From contig DEJD01000051.1 in the NCBI GenBank assembly GCA_002353215.1, forward strand, positions 1-17,159: 17,159 bases of DNA, in the 5' to 3' direction. This stretch comes from Prevotellaceae bacterium UBA2757. Lineage in GTDB: Bacteria > Bacteroidota > Bacteroidia > Bacteroidales > Bacteroidaceae. The notes beneath the pieces are model-generated. The model was given only the letters and a program-made list of their open reading frames with translations. It was not told where the DNA came from and ran no database searches. Below, piece by piece: positions 6,324-14,360 of the stretch. Position 1 is the first letter of the stretch. Each line of letters opens with the position of its first letter. The translations under genes were made by a program, and so were the position numbers.

Positions 6324-8436
6324 AACTTATTGCTCCCCAGTTGATGTCGCTGTGCAGTTGCGAGAGACGTTTCCAGCATGTGAGGTTCTCGGGTAATGAT
6401 TCGGCGGGGTCGCTATCGAGAAGGCGCTGGGCTGCTGCACGGGCATAGGTGAGGATTTGTCCGTCGCGGGCTATATTGGCTATCTTCAGGTCGAATGCCA
6501 TGCCCGACTGTTGAGTGCCTTCCAAGTCGCCAGGACCGCGTAACTTAAGGTCTGCCTCGGCAATCTCGAATCCATCGGTGCTATCTACCATTATCTGAAT
6601 GCGTTTGCGAGTGGTCTCGGAGAGTTCGTATTTCGTGACAAGCACGCAGTAGGACTGTTCCGCACCACGACCTACACGTCCGCGTAGCTGGTGGAGCTGG
6701 GAGAGTCCGAAGCGTTCTGCATTCATTATTATCATTACTGAGGCATTGGGAACGTTGACACCCACTTCGATTACCGTAGTGGCAACGAGTATCTGGGTTT
6801 CTCCGCTGGCAAAACGACTCATCTCGGAGTCTTTCTCGGCAGGTTTCAGTTTTCCGTGCACACGACTGACCTTATATTCAGGAAATGCTTCACGCATCTG
6901 CTGATAACCCTCTTCGAGGTTTTCGAGGTCCATCTTCTCTGTGTCTTCGATAAGCGGAAAGACTACATATATCTGTCGGCCTTTCTTCAGTTCGGTGCGC
7001 ATGGCTTCGTGGATGCGATCCATGTGTTTCAGGAACTGGTGGATGGTGTGTATGGGTTTGCGGCCTGGCGGCAGTTGGTCGATGACTGACACGTCGAGGT
7101 CGCCATAGAGTGTCATGGCGAGGGTGCGGGGAATAGGTGTGGCTGTCATGACAAGTACGTGAGGCGGAGTTTTCATGCCTATTCTTTTGTCCCAAAGTTT
7201 TGCTCTCTGTGCCACTCCGAAACGGTGCTGTTCGTCGATGATGGCGAGTCCGAGGTTGTGGAATTGCACATTGTCTTCGATGACTGCATGTGTACCTATA
7301 AGTATGTTTACCTTGCCCTCAATAAGGCTTTCAAGTATCTCTTTCCTGCGTTTCCCCTTTACGGAACCTGTGAGCAGTTCTGTGCGCAGTTGTGGCATGC
7401 CGCGGAGCAAACCGCGAATGGTTTCCAGGTGCTGTTCGGCAAGGATTTCCGTAGGTGCCATGATGACTACCTGATAGCCGTTGTCGATAGCGATAAGTGA
7501 ACAGAGTAGTGCTACAAGTGTCTTGCCGGAACCTACATCACCCTGCAGAAGACGGTTCATCTGGAATCCGGCTCGCATATCCTGACGTATCTCACGAACG
7601 ACACGTTTCTGGGCTTCTGTCAACGGGAATGGCAAGTGGTCGTGGTAGAAGGTGTTGAAGTTGGCTCCTACCGTTTGGAATATGAGTCCACCCTGCTTTT
7701 GTTTACGGTTCATGGCATAGCGCAATATGCCCAACTGAATGTAGAAGAGTTCATCGAACTTCAGTCGTGCCTGTGCTCTGCGCAAGTAATCGGCTGAGGT
7801 GGGGAAGTGTATATTGCGCATTGCCTCGTCGTAAGGCATGAGGTGATATTCATCGACAATCCATTGGGGCAGTGTCTCGGGCAATGGTTCCGTGATGAGT
7901 TTGAAGAGGTTTCCGATGAGTTTCGCTACTGCTGGCGAGGCAAGGAATCCTTTCTTCATGCGGTCGGTAGTGTGGTAGTGCGGTCGGAAGGTATTACCCT
8001 GAATTTCCGGTATGTCGGCATTGTCCTCTACGGTTTCTATGTCTGGATGGTTTATCTGCAGTTTGCCGTTGAACACAGTGGGTTTGCCGAAGATAAGGTA
8101 TCGGGTGCGCACTTTATATGCTTTGCCAACAAACTTCAACCCCTGAAACCATACAAGGTCGATGAATCCGGTGCCGTCAGAGAATCTGCCTACAAGTCTG
8201 CGGCTGCGCCCCTCACCGACGGGTTCCATCGATACTATCTGACCAACGAGTTGTACGTAGGGCATGTTGCCATCTATCTCGGCTATGCGATATATCTTGC
8301 TGCGATCCACATAGCGATAGGGATAGTAGGTGAGCATGTCGCCAAAGGTATGCACGCCAATCTCCTTCTCCAGAAGTTCGGCTCGCTGCGGACCTACGCC
8401 GGTCAGGTATTTTATTTCGGTCTGAGGATTGAACAT
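6322..8436 (-). CDS. recG: ATP-dependent DNA helicase RecG
   Basis: Branch-migrating helicase that reverses stalled replication forks and remodels R-loops and junctions. The domains follow the family order. The N-terminal wedge/OB region (LTGVGPQRAELLEKE near the start, then YVQLVGQIVSMEPVGEGRSRRLVGRF) is followed by the helicase motifs: Walker A GDVGSGKT (about 299-306), Ia APTEILAEQH, II DEQHRFGVAQRAK (about 401), III MTATPIPRTLAMT, V LVATTVIEVGVNVPNA, VI QLHQLRGRVGRGAEQSYC, and the RecG-type C-terminus. The length is 704 residues, normal. I placed the start at the ATG at 8436, which shares one base with the dnaG TGA stop (TGATG). A GTG one codon upstream (8439) is an alternative and would add one residue. 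It is the last gene of the long leftward operon, and its TAG stop sits in the terminator stem. Confidence 0.95.
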   Translation of the reverse strand: MFNPQTEIKYLTGVGPQRAELLEKEIGVHTFGDMLTYYPYRYVDRSKIYRIAEIDGNMPYVQLVGQIVSMEPVGEGRSRRLVGRFSDGTGFIDLVWFQGLKFVGKAYKVRTRYLIFGKPTVFNGKLQINHPDIETVEDNADIPEIQGNTFRPHYHTTDRMKKGFLASPAVAKLIGNLFKLITEPLPETLPQWIVDEYHLMPYDEAMRNIHFPTSADYLRRAQARLKFDELFYIQLGILRYAMNRKQKQGGLIFQTVGANFNTFYHDHLPFPLTEAQKRVVREIRQDMRAGFQMNRLLQGDVGSGKTLVALLCSLIAIDNGYQVVIMAPTEILAEQHLETIRGLLRGMPQLRTELLTGSVKGKRRKEILESLIEGKVNILIGTHAVIEDNVQFHNLGLAIIDEQHRFGVAQRAKLWDKRIGMKTPPHVLVMTATPIPRTLAMTLYGDLDVSVIDQLPPGRKPIHTIHQFLKHMDRIHEAMRTELKKGRQIYVVFPLIEDTEKMDLENLEEGYQQMREAFPEYKVSRVHGKLKPAEKDSEMSRFASGETQILVATTVIEVGVNVPNASVMIIMNAERFGLSQLHQLRGRVGRGAEQSYCVLVTKYELSETTRKRIQIMVDSTDGFEIAEADLKLRGPGDLEGTQQSGMAFDLKIANIARDGQILTYARAAAQRLLDSDPAESLPENLTCWKRLSQLHSDINWGAIS

Positions 8437-10493
8437 CACTGTATAAATATGCGGTCGCCGAGTCTGCGTGCCAGCATGCGGCGAATCTCACTCAGTTCCA
8501 TATATTTTTTCATGGCTTCTGTGCAGAGCAGGGGATCGCTCATGCGGTTCTGGCACTCTTTCAGTTCGTCGTCGATAACCATGAATTTATAGTCGAGAAG
8601 CAGGTGGGAGATATATTCCGGCACCATTGTCTTCTCATCTACGGTCATCTGGTTGTTTTTTGCCAACTGGTAGCGCTCCGTCATCAGGTTTGCTGCCTCG
8701 CGGCTTATTTCTATGTCGGGATTGTTCAGGAAGAAACGGCTGCAGACGAATTTGTCATCATTTATGTGTTGTACTGCTTCGTTCAGCATTCTGACGTAAA
8801 GCGGTGTGCGCAATGAAATGCTGTCGTTCGTTAAGTCTGTATCGACATATTGCGCCAACGGTTCTGTATGCATGTCACCATCGTCAGATTCTACGTTGAT
8901 ACGTTGTTCGCCATAGCGCACTATCAGCGTCATAATCATACGTTCTATACCGTGATAGCGACTTGGAACCTGTGTCTGCTGCCGGGCAGGGACAGACTCT
9001 TCCGGTGGATTGGAATTGGTGGTGTTAACAGAAGACTCGGAGTGCTCGGAGTTGTTAGGGCTTTCAGAATTCTCAGGAATACCGGCATTCTCATCATTTT
9101 CCTCTTTCACTTCTGTTTTTCCTTCTTCAATGCGTCGCTGGCGATCCAACTCGATAATCTGATGTTTCTTCAGTTGTTCGAGGGCTGCCTGTTTGTTTTT
9201 TGCTATCTCGCGCAGTAGGAGTGCTTCGTTCTGCTGCAGCAGTTCGGCACATTCATGCACATAGGCTGCCCGCAGTATTTCGTCGGGAATCACCGAGATG
9301 CTATACACGATGCTCTGAGTGAGTTGTGCCCGTTTGAGCGGGTCGCGACCTGCGTCTTTCAACAGCAGGTTTGTCTTGAAGATGATGAAGTCGGTCTGGT
9401 GTTCCTCTACGTACTGACGGAATTCCGTAGCGTTGTGTTTCCGTGCAAAGCTGTCGGGGTCGTCTCCATCTGGAAGGAGAAGTATCTTTACGTTCATCCC
9501 CTCTGCAAGCAACATGTCGGTTCCGCGCAGGGCAGCATGGATTCCCGCTTCGTCGCCGTCGTAGAGCAGTGTGATGTTATTAGTGTAGCGGTGGAGTAGG
9601 CGTATTTGAGCCTCTGTGAGTGCTGTACCGGAGTTTGCCACTACATTCTCTATGCCACATTGGTGCATGGAGATTACGTCGGTATATCCTTCCACCATAT
9701 ACACGCGGTCGTCCTTGGCTATCTGTTTCTTTGCCTGATAGATACCGTAGAGTTCGCGTCCTTTGTTGTATATGTCTGATTCGGGAGAGTTGATGTACTT
9801 CTGACTCACTCCCTTGGTGCGCGAGTCGAGTACACGACCTCCGAAGGCTACTACCTTTCCGCTTACGTTGAACCAGGGAAACATGACTCTGCCACGGTAG
9901 CGGTCGGTAATCTGACCGTTATCCTTACGAAAACAAAGTCCTGTCTTGATGAGGTAGTCGGTGTTGTAACCCTCAGCATGTGCTGTCTTGGAGAGAGCTT
10001 CGTACTGGTCGAGCGAAAAACCGAGACGGAACTTTTCAATGATGTCGTCGCGGAATCCGCGTGAACGGAAATATGCCATACCGATGGCAATACCGTCGGG
10101 GTTCTCCTTAAGAATCTTATGGTAGTACTGACTTGCCCATTCGTTGATGTTGAACATTGCTTCACGTTCGTTCAACTGCATACGCTGTTCCGGGGTGATG
10201 TCTTTCTCCTCTACCTCAATGCCGTATTTCTTTCCTAAGAACTTCAAGGCGTCGAAGTAGCTGAGCTGTTCTATCTTCATGATGAAGTGAACGGCATTGC
10301 CACCCTCGCCACAGGCAAAACACTTGCAGATGCCTTTGGCTGGAGAAACGTGGAACGAAGGGGTCTTATCGTCGTGGAACGGACACAGGCCTTTATAGTT
10401 TGCACCTGCACGGCGCAAGGTTACATATTCTGATACTACATCTACTATATTTGCAGCATCAATTATCCGGTCTATGGTGATCTGATCTATCAA
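8436..10493 (-). CDS. dnaG: DNA primase DnaG (TTG start)
   Basis: Makes RNA primers for chromosome replication with the DnaB helicase. It has 685 residues. The CHC2 zinc-binding domain has C37, H40, C58 and C61 (GLCPFHDDKTPSF...CKCFACGEGG). The catalytic core includes YRGRVMFPWFNVSGKVVAFGGR and NSPESDIYNKGRELYG. The TOPRIM acidic residues are in VEGYTDVIS (E268), LLYDGDEAG (D312, D314) and LPDGDDPDSF. An acidic Ser/Asn-rich linker (about 458-512) precedes the helical C-terminal domain that binds DnaB. The start is TTG at 10493: the N-terminus MIDQITIDRIIDAANIVDVVSEYV matches primases of this group, no in-frame ATG lies upstream before a stop, and the next Met (about residue 72) falls after the zinc finger. 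It begins 62 bases after folE and couples to recG by overlap. Confidence 0.95.
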   Translation of the reverse strand: MIDQITIDRIIDAANIVDVVSEYVTLRRAGANYKGLCPFHDDKTPSFHVSPAKGICKCFACGEGGNAVHFIMKIEQLSYFDALKFLGKKYGIEVEEKDITPEQRMQLNEREAMFNINEWASQYYHKILKENPDGIAIGMAYFRSRGFRDDIIEKFRLGFSLDQYEALSKTAHAEGYNTDYLIKTGLCFRKDNGQITDRYRGRVMFPWFNVSGKVVAFGGRVLDSRTKGVSQKYINSPESDIYNKGRELYGIYQAKKQIAKDDRVYMVEGYTDVISMHQCGIENVVANSGTALTEAQIRLLHRYTNNITLLYDGDEAGIHAALRGTDMLLAEGMNVKILLLPDGDDPDSFARKHNATEFRQYVEEHQTDFIIFKTNLLLKDAGRDPLKRAQLTQSIVYSISVIPDEILRAAYVHECAELLQQNEALLLREIAKNKQAALEQLKKHQIIELDRQRRIEEGKTEVKEENDENAGIPENSESPNNSEHSESSVNTTNSNPPEESVPARQQTQVPSRYHGIERMIMTLIVRYGEQRINVESDDGDMHTEPLAQYVDTDLTNDSISLRTPLYVRMLNEAVQHINDDKFVCSRFFLNNPDIEISREAANLMTERYQLAKNNQMTVDEKTMVPEYISHLLLDYKFMVIDDELKECQNRMSDPLLCTEAMKKYMELSEIRRMLARRLGDRIFIQ

Positions 10494-10555
10494 AGGGGTG
10501 TGTCCAGATTGTTTTTTGTGTATATAAATAAAATAATGTCAGGCTGTAGGAAGAA

Positions 10556-11125
10556 CTACTGCCTGATCATATCTAGAAATTCCTGTCGGAGTGATGAGTC
10601 CTCAGCAAACTGTCCTGTGTATTCGCGTGTCACGGTGATTGCCCCCTGCTTCTCCACACCACGCATTTGCATGCAGAGGTGTTGTGCTTCGAGTACTACC
10701 ATTACACCTTTTGCATTGAGTGTGTCTTGAATGCATTGGCATATTTCCCGTGTCAGACGTTCCTGTACTTGCAGACGGCGTGAAAATACATTCACTACGC
10801 GTGGCAGTTTACTCAGTCCTACGATATATCCGTTTGGAATATATGCTATATGGGCTTTGCCGAAAAACGGCAGGATATGATGCTCACAAAGCGAGTAGAA
10901 TTCAATATCCTTTACAATAATCATCTTGTTGCTGGTCTCAGCAAACTTAGCCGAGTTAAGCACTTGAGCGGCGTCCTGATTGTATCCGCTGGTGAGTGCG
11001 AGCATTGAACGTGCTACTCGGTGGGGAGTCTTCAACAGACCTTCACGGTTTGCATCCTCTCCGATGACTTCAAGATTTCTGCGGACTATCTCTTCGATAG
11101 CCTCGATTTGTTTCTTTTCTTCCAT
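10556..11125 (-). CDS. folE: GTP cyclohydrolase I
   Basis: Converts GTP to 7,8-dihydroneopterin triphosphate and formate, the first step of folate synthesis; works as a homodecamer in the cytoplasm. The protein has 189 residues. The family signature is complete: [14 protein letters not shown] (27-40), the zinc ligands C80 and H83 in [10 protein letters not shown] and C151 in HLCMQMRGV, and [23 protein letters not shown] (103-125) of the active site. The zinc-type enzyme (FolE, not FolE2) is therefore encoded. It lies between the SPOR-protein gene (59-base gap) and dnaG (62-base gap), all on the same strand, with no internal TAnnTTTG promoter, so it probably depends on the operon promoter upstream of the DUF1599 gene. 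This identification is secure. Confidence 0.97.
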   Translation of the reverse strand: MEEKKQIEAIEEIVRRNLEVIGEDANREGLLKTPHRVARSMLALTSGYNQDAAQVLNSAKFAETSNKMIIVKDIEFYSLCEHHILPFFGKAHIAYIPNGYIVGLSKLPRVVNVFSRRLQVQERLTREICQCIQDTLNAKGVMVVLEAQHLCMQMRGVEKQGAITVTREYTGQFAEDSSLRQEFLDMIRQ

Positions 11126-11184
11126 TAAATAAATTATTTTTTTTGAAGGGGTGATAGAACCCTTTGCCTAATCGGCGTTCGACT

Positions 11185-11709
11185 TTATTGATAGACGAAG
11201 ATTTCGGAACGCACAATCATTGCTTCGCGGGCAATGCCGGCTTTCTTTAAATCGCGGAGGCATTCTACGGCTTCATGCCTTTCTTTGAAGTCGCCCACGC
11301 GACATCTCCAGTGAGGTGATTCGAACGAGGTGTAGGCTCTATACTGAGGGAAGAGCGACATGGCCTGACTGGCTGCTTGCTGAGCCCTGCTCTGATCTAA
11401 GCGGCTGCTGCCTCCCCAATAGATTTGTACACGATAGCCCCTAACCCTGATCTTCTTCCCTACGGGAGTGACCAGGGCTGGGTTATCGATGTTTTCTTCT
11501 CCCTCCTCCTTGTCAACTTCTTTGTCTTTGTTGCTGTCGGTCTCTTTCGGTTTTTCACCATTAATAATCTGGGTAAGGCGCTCGTCCTGACTGACGGTCA
11601 CCTTGCCCTGACCTGGTACAACACGTGTCAGATTGTCAACGAAACGAATCTGTGCACTTGCCAAACAAGTGAATAAAAGAAGAATGAAGATATGTGCGAG
11701 TCTTTTCAT
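11185..11709 (-). CDS. Exported SPOR-domain protein
   Basis: A small envelope protein of 174 residues. Residues 1-19 are a signal peptide ending in ASA before Q20. C15 is not in a lipobox (Thr precedes it), so a soluble periplasmic protein is expected. A charged, low-complexity linker (about 52-75, rich in K, D, E) leads to a SPOR-type fold at about 91-170: GYRVQIYWGGSSRLDQSRAQ, then a strand region with WRCRVGDFKERHEA and a final IVRSEIFVYQ. SPOR domains bind glycan strands stripped of stem peptides at division sites in other bacteria, so a role at the septum or wall is likely but inferred. It sits 24 bases after tpiA and 59 before folE. The N-terminal 20-50 region has no domain I recognise. 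Confidence 0.85.
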   Translation of the reverse strand: MKRLAHIFILLLFTCLASAQIRFVDNLTRVVPGQGKVTVSQDERLTQIINGEKPKETDSNKDKEVDKEEGEENIDNPALVTPVGKKIRVRGYRVQIYWGGSSRLDQSRAQQAASQAMSLFPQYRAYTSFESPHWRCRVGDFKERHEAVECLRDLKKAGIAREAMIVRSEIFVYQ

Positions 11710-11733
11710 TACTCAGCTGTGCTTAGTTTGTTT

Positions 11734-12492
11734 TTATTTCCAAGCGTCGATGATACCCTTGAAGTCTGCTACCTTCAATGAAGCACCGCCGATAAGTCCG
11801 CCGTCGATGTCTGGCTTAGCGAAGAGTTCAGGAGCATTGCTTGCCTTGCAAGAACCTCCGTAAAGGATTGATGTGTCAGCTGCAACCTTGTCGCCATACT
11901 GCTTAGCGATGACAGAACGGATGAATGCGTGGATTTCCTCAGCCTGCTCTGCTGTAGCTGTCTTACCAGTACCGATAGCCCAGATTGGCTCGTATGCAAT
12001 AACTACGTTTGCAAACTGTTCTGCTGTCAGGTGGAATACACTGCCTTCGAGTTCAGCCTTACATACAGCTTCCTGCTTGTTTGCCTCACGCTCCTGAAGA
12101 GATTCACCGATACAGAAGATAACCTTCAGACCGTTTGCCAGTGCGAGGTCAACCTTCTCCTTCAGAATTGCAGGAGTCTCGTTGTAGTATTCGCGACGCT
12201 CAGAGTGACCGAGGATAACATATTCAGCACCTGTTGACTTAACCATTTCTGCTGAAACTTCACCAGTGAAAGCACCTGAAGCCTTGTCTGCACAGTTCTC
12301 AGCACCCAACTTGATTGTGTTGTGATCGAGAAGGTCAGAAACCTTAGCGAGGTGGATAAAAGGAGTACAAATGATTACTTCACAATTTGGTTTGTCAGCA
12401 GCAAGAGCGTCCTTAAGACCCTGTGCCAATTCAATACCTTCCTGAAGATTCTTGTTCATCTTCCAGTTGCCTGCAACAATTTTCTTTGCCAT
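11734..12492 (-). CDS. tpiA: Triosephosphate isomerase
   Basis: Interconverts dihydroxyacetone phosphate and glyceraldehyde 3-phosphate in glycolysis. The protein is 252 residues, the normal length. All catalytic residues are visible: N9 and K11 (AGNWKMN), H96 (ILGHSERR), E168 in the [11 protein letters not shown] loop, and the phosphate-binding YGGSCKASN and GLIGGASL near the C-terminus. It starts at an ATG 57 bases after the DoxX-like gene and is followed 24 bases later by the SPOR-protein gene. No promoter element is seen in the 57-base gap, so transcription from the DUF1599 promoter is assumed, though a weaker internal one cannot be excluded for such a highly used enzyme. The identification is secure. 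Confidence 0.98.
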   Translation of the reverse strand: MAKKIVAGNWKMNKNLQEGIELAQGLKDALAADKPNCEVIICTPFIHLAKVSDLLDHNTIKLGAENCADKASGAFTGEVSAEMVKSTGAEYVILGHSERREYYNETPAILKEKVDLALANGLKVIFCIGESLQEREANKQEAVCKAELEGSVFHLTAEQFANVVIAYEPIWAIGTGKTATAEQAEEIHAFIRSVIAKQYGDKVAADTSILYGGSCKASNAPELFAKPDIDGGLIGGASLKVADFKGIIDAWK

Positions 12493-12549
12493 AATAATTT
12501 GGTTTTTAAGCCTGTAATTCCTTAGGGAAAACGAGGCGTTGTTAATAAT

Positions 12550-13746
12550 TTATTTTATTTGATTACTTATCTGTTCGCTTATTTTCTCCAATTGCAACTT
12601 ACGTGATTTCTGTCGCCAGTGGCGGTACCATGAGAATCCGGAAGCTATGCGGTCGATGAGGATTATCAGTATCAGCGGCAGCAGGAAGTAGAGGAGCCAG
12701 TCGAGCAATTTCCTGCCTTCTACGTCGTGAAGCTGTCCTATCGGCAGGTCTTCCAGTTTGCCGTTTAACCGTTCTTCTGTAGGCATCGTGTAGTTGCTCC
12801 ATTTCCCGATGATGACTCCATCCTTCATCAGAAGTAGTCCTGGCGATGTGCGTACAATCATTTTCAGTTCTGTTTCATCGCTTTCGTAGAACGGATATTC
12901 AGCACCTGTGTGTTCTCTCCAGTAGTCTTGTGTCTCCTGATCGACAGATGATGTGAGACAGTAGAACTTGTAGCCATTGGCCTGACTGTATTCATAAATC
13001 TCGTTCACCAGGTCAACACATCCCTCGTCGGCTCTGCGTAGATTGGGTATGGACAGAATGAATGTGTAGCCATCTCTGTTGATTATCTCATCGGTTACTT
13101 CGTCTCCGCTTTCGGCATCCACCACATAGAAACCTGCTGCGGCTTTTCTGCCTTCATCACTCCTCAGGTCTGTACCGATTCTATATGGACTGGTGTCCAT
13201 CCAAGGCAATGCATAGAAACATATGAGTGAATACACGAATATGTATATTACGCAGAAGAGCGTTATCAGCCATTGGGTGTTGTGACCTACTATCTTTATG
13301 TGCATGTGGCTGAACTTATAGTTCATTATTGCTGCAGCCAGGAGCACTATGTTCTTTAAGAAGGTCATCCCATTGCTTAGGATTATCACATCACCGAAAC
13401 AGCCACAGTCGGGAACCGGGTCGCCCCACCATATGTAGGCTGTAAGCAAAGTCATTACCGACATAAACAGAAGGGTGAGTTTTGCTATGATGACGCGACT
13501 CATACCGAAGAGCATGTGTACGCCAATAGAGAATTCAAGTATCGCCAGCATTAACGCTATAATAACCAGCGTCAGAAAAGGTATGCCTTCCAGTCCGAAC
13601 GCCGTGGCATATTCGTGTAGTTTGAACACTGTGCCAAAGGGGTCGTTCGCTTTGATGAAGCCTGAGAATATAAACACTCCTGCAAGCAGAAAGCGGCTAA
13701 TATTCGTCAGTACCTTCTCTATGATTATCTTTTCCTTTTCGTTCAT
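12550..13746 (-). CDS. DoxX/MauE-like membrane protein with thioredoxin-like part (BT_3928 type)
   Basis: An inner-membrane protein of 398 residues of unknown job. Residues 14-180 hold about five hydrophobic segments of DoxX/MauE type (SRFLLAGVFIFSGFIKANDP; then PDCGCFGD with C114 and C116, as in MauE-like quinone or disulfide relay proteins). After P181 comes a soluble, probably periplasmic part (about 182-345) that resembles a thioredoxin fold: FILSIPNLRRADEGCVD with C243, FYCLTSS with C263, YPFYESDETELKMIVRTSPGLLLMKDG with a cis-Pro-like SPG, and GVIIGKW. A usual CxxC is missing. A last membrane segment (about 348-365) and a basic tail follow. Its ATG overlaps the DUF1599 stop by one base (TAATG). 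From memory, Bacteroides has the same gene next to tpiA, called the BT_3928 family. A redox or thiol role is an inference. Confidence 0.8.
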   Translation of the reverse strand: MNEKEKIIIEKVLTNISRFLLAGVFIFSGFIKANDPFGTVFKLHEYATAFGLEGIPFLTLVIIALMLAILEFSIGVHMLFGMSRVIIAKLTLLFMSVMTLLTAYIWWGDPVPDCGCFGDVIILSNGMTFLKNIVLLAAAIMNYKFSHMHIKIVGHNTQWLITLFCVIYIFVYSLICFYALPWMDTSPYRIGTDLRSDEGRKAAAGFYVVDAESGDEVTDEIINRDGYTFILSIPNLRRADEGCVDLVNEIYEYSQANGYKFYCLTSSVDQETQDYWREHTGAEYPFYESDETELKMIVRTSPGLLLMKDGVIIGKWSNYTMPTEERLNGKLEDLPIGQLHDVEGRKLLDWLLYFLLPLILIILIDRIASGFSWYRHWRQKSRKLQLEKISEQISNQIK

Positions 13747-14291
13747 TATTTATCCCCTGCTTCGTCCAACTTGATCAGTCCGAACACGGAATAGTTTATC
13801 ATGTCGAGGTAATTGGCATCGATACCCTCTGAGATGAGAGTCTTGCCGTCATTCCCTTCGATTTGTTTTGTGCGGTTCAACTTCATCAGAATCAGATCTG
13901 TGTAGGAACTGATGCGCATTGAACGCCAAGCCTCATCGTAATCATGATTCTTCTTTATCATCAGTTTCAGTGCAGAATCGGCATATTTGTCATACAGTTT
14001 CATTGCCTTATCTACGTTTATATCCTCTGTCTCTGCATATCCCAGTTCTAACTGGATAAGTCCTACGATGCCGTAGTTTACTATAGCCTGAAATTCCGGA
14101 TATATGCCTTCGCCAACCCACGATTCGCCTTTAACCTCAAGGCTTCTTATCCTGTTGGCTTTGATGAATATCTGATCAGTCACACTGGCTGGTCGCATTA
14201 TTCTCCATGCTGCTCCGTAGTCGTGAAGTTTCTTGAAGAATACTTCGCGACATCCTGCCATAGCCAGTTTGAATTGTTCTTCTGTTGTCAT
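13746..14291 (-). CDS. DUF1599 family protein with two internal repeats
   Basis: A cytoplasmic protein of 181 residues made of two copies of one domain, at about 5-83 and 98-176. The copies align at a 93-residue offset: KKLHDYGAAWRIMRPASVTD (20-39) with KKNHDYDEAWRSMRISSYTD (113-132), then KANRIRSLE with KLNRTKQIE, and EGI...AIVNYGIVGLIQLEL with EGI...DMINYSVFGLIKLDE. The family (DUF1599) has, as I recall, been linked by others to nucleotide modification; its biochemistry here is unknown. Start: the ATG at 14291 (MTTEEQ) is chosen over an in-frame one at 14357, because the latter lies upstream of and across the promoter and adds 22 unconserved-looking residues. It is the first gene of the operon and couples to the DoxX-like gene by TAATG. 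Confidence 0.87.
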   Translation of the reverse strand: MTTEEQFKLAMAGCREVFFKKLHDYGAAWRIMRPASVTDQIFIKANRIRSLEVKGESWVGEGIYPEFQAIVNYGIVGLIQLELGYAETEDINVDKAMKLYDKYADSALKLMIKKNHDYDEAWRSMRISSYTDLILMKLNRTKQIEGNDGKTLISEGIDANYLDMINYSVFGLIKLDEAGDK

Positions 14292-14312
14292 AGATGTTAG
14301 TCGAAAACGCTG

Positions 14313-14344
14313 CAAAGGTACGAATAATAAAGTGAATTGTGAAA
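14313..14344 (-). promoter_or_regulatory. Putative promoter of the DUF1599-to-recG operon
   Basis: On the minus strand TACCTTTG (14320-14313) fits the -7 element TAnnTTTG. TTTC (14344-14341) lies 20 bases upstream and matches three of four bases of the -33 element. The start site would be near 14306, about 15 bases before the DUF1599 ATG. It sits in the short gap after the YfhO-family gene. No other TAnnTTTG element was seen ahead of the later genes of the set. Confidence 0.65.
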
Positions 14345-14360
14345 AAGGAATATGCAAAAA

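Noticed and set aside
7807..8592. 261-residue plus-strand open frame opposite recG and the dnaG end
   Set aside because: It spans the junction of two secure genes on the other strand, and its translation shows no domain or plausible start context.
11146..11164. AAGGG/CCCTT inverted repeat between the SPOR-protein gene and folE
   Set aside because: Five-base stem followed by an A-run, not a T-run, on the coding strand; too weak to call a terminator or riboswitch.
14292..14357. N-terminal extension of the DUF1599 gene to an ATG at 14357
   Set aside because: It would cross the TACCTTTG promoter element at 14313-14320, and the added residues look unlike the domain; the ATG at 14291 gives a normal start.
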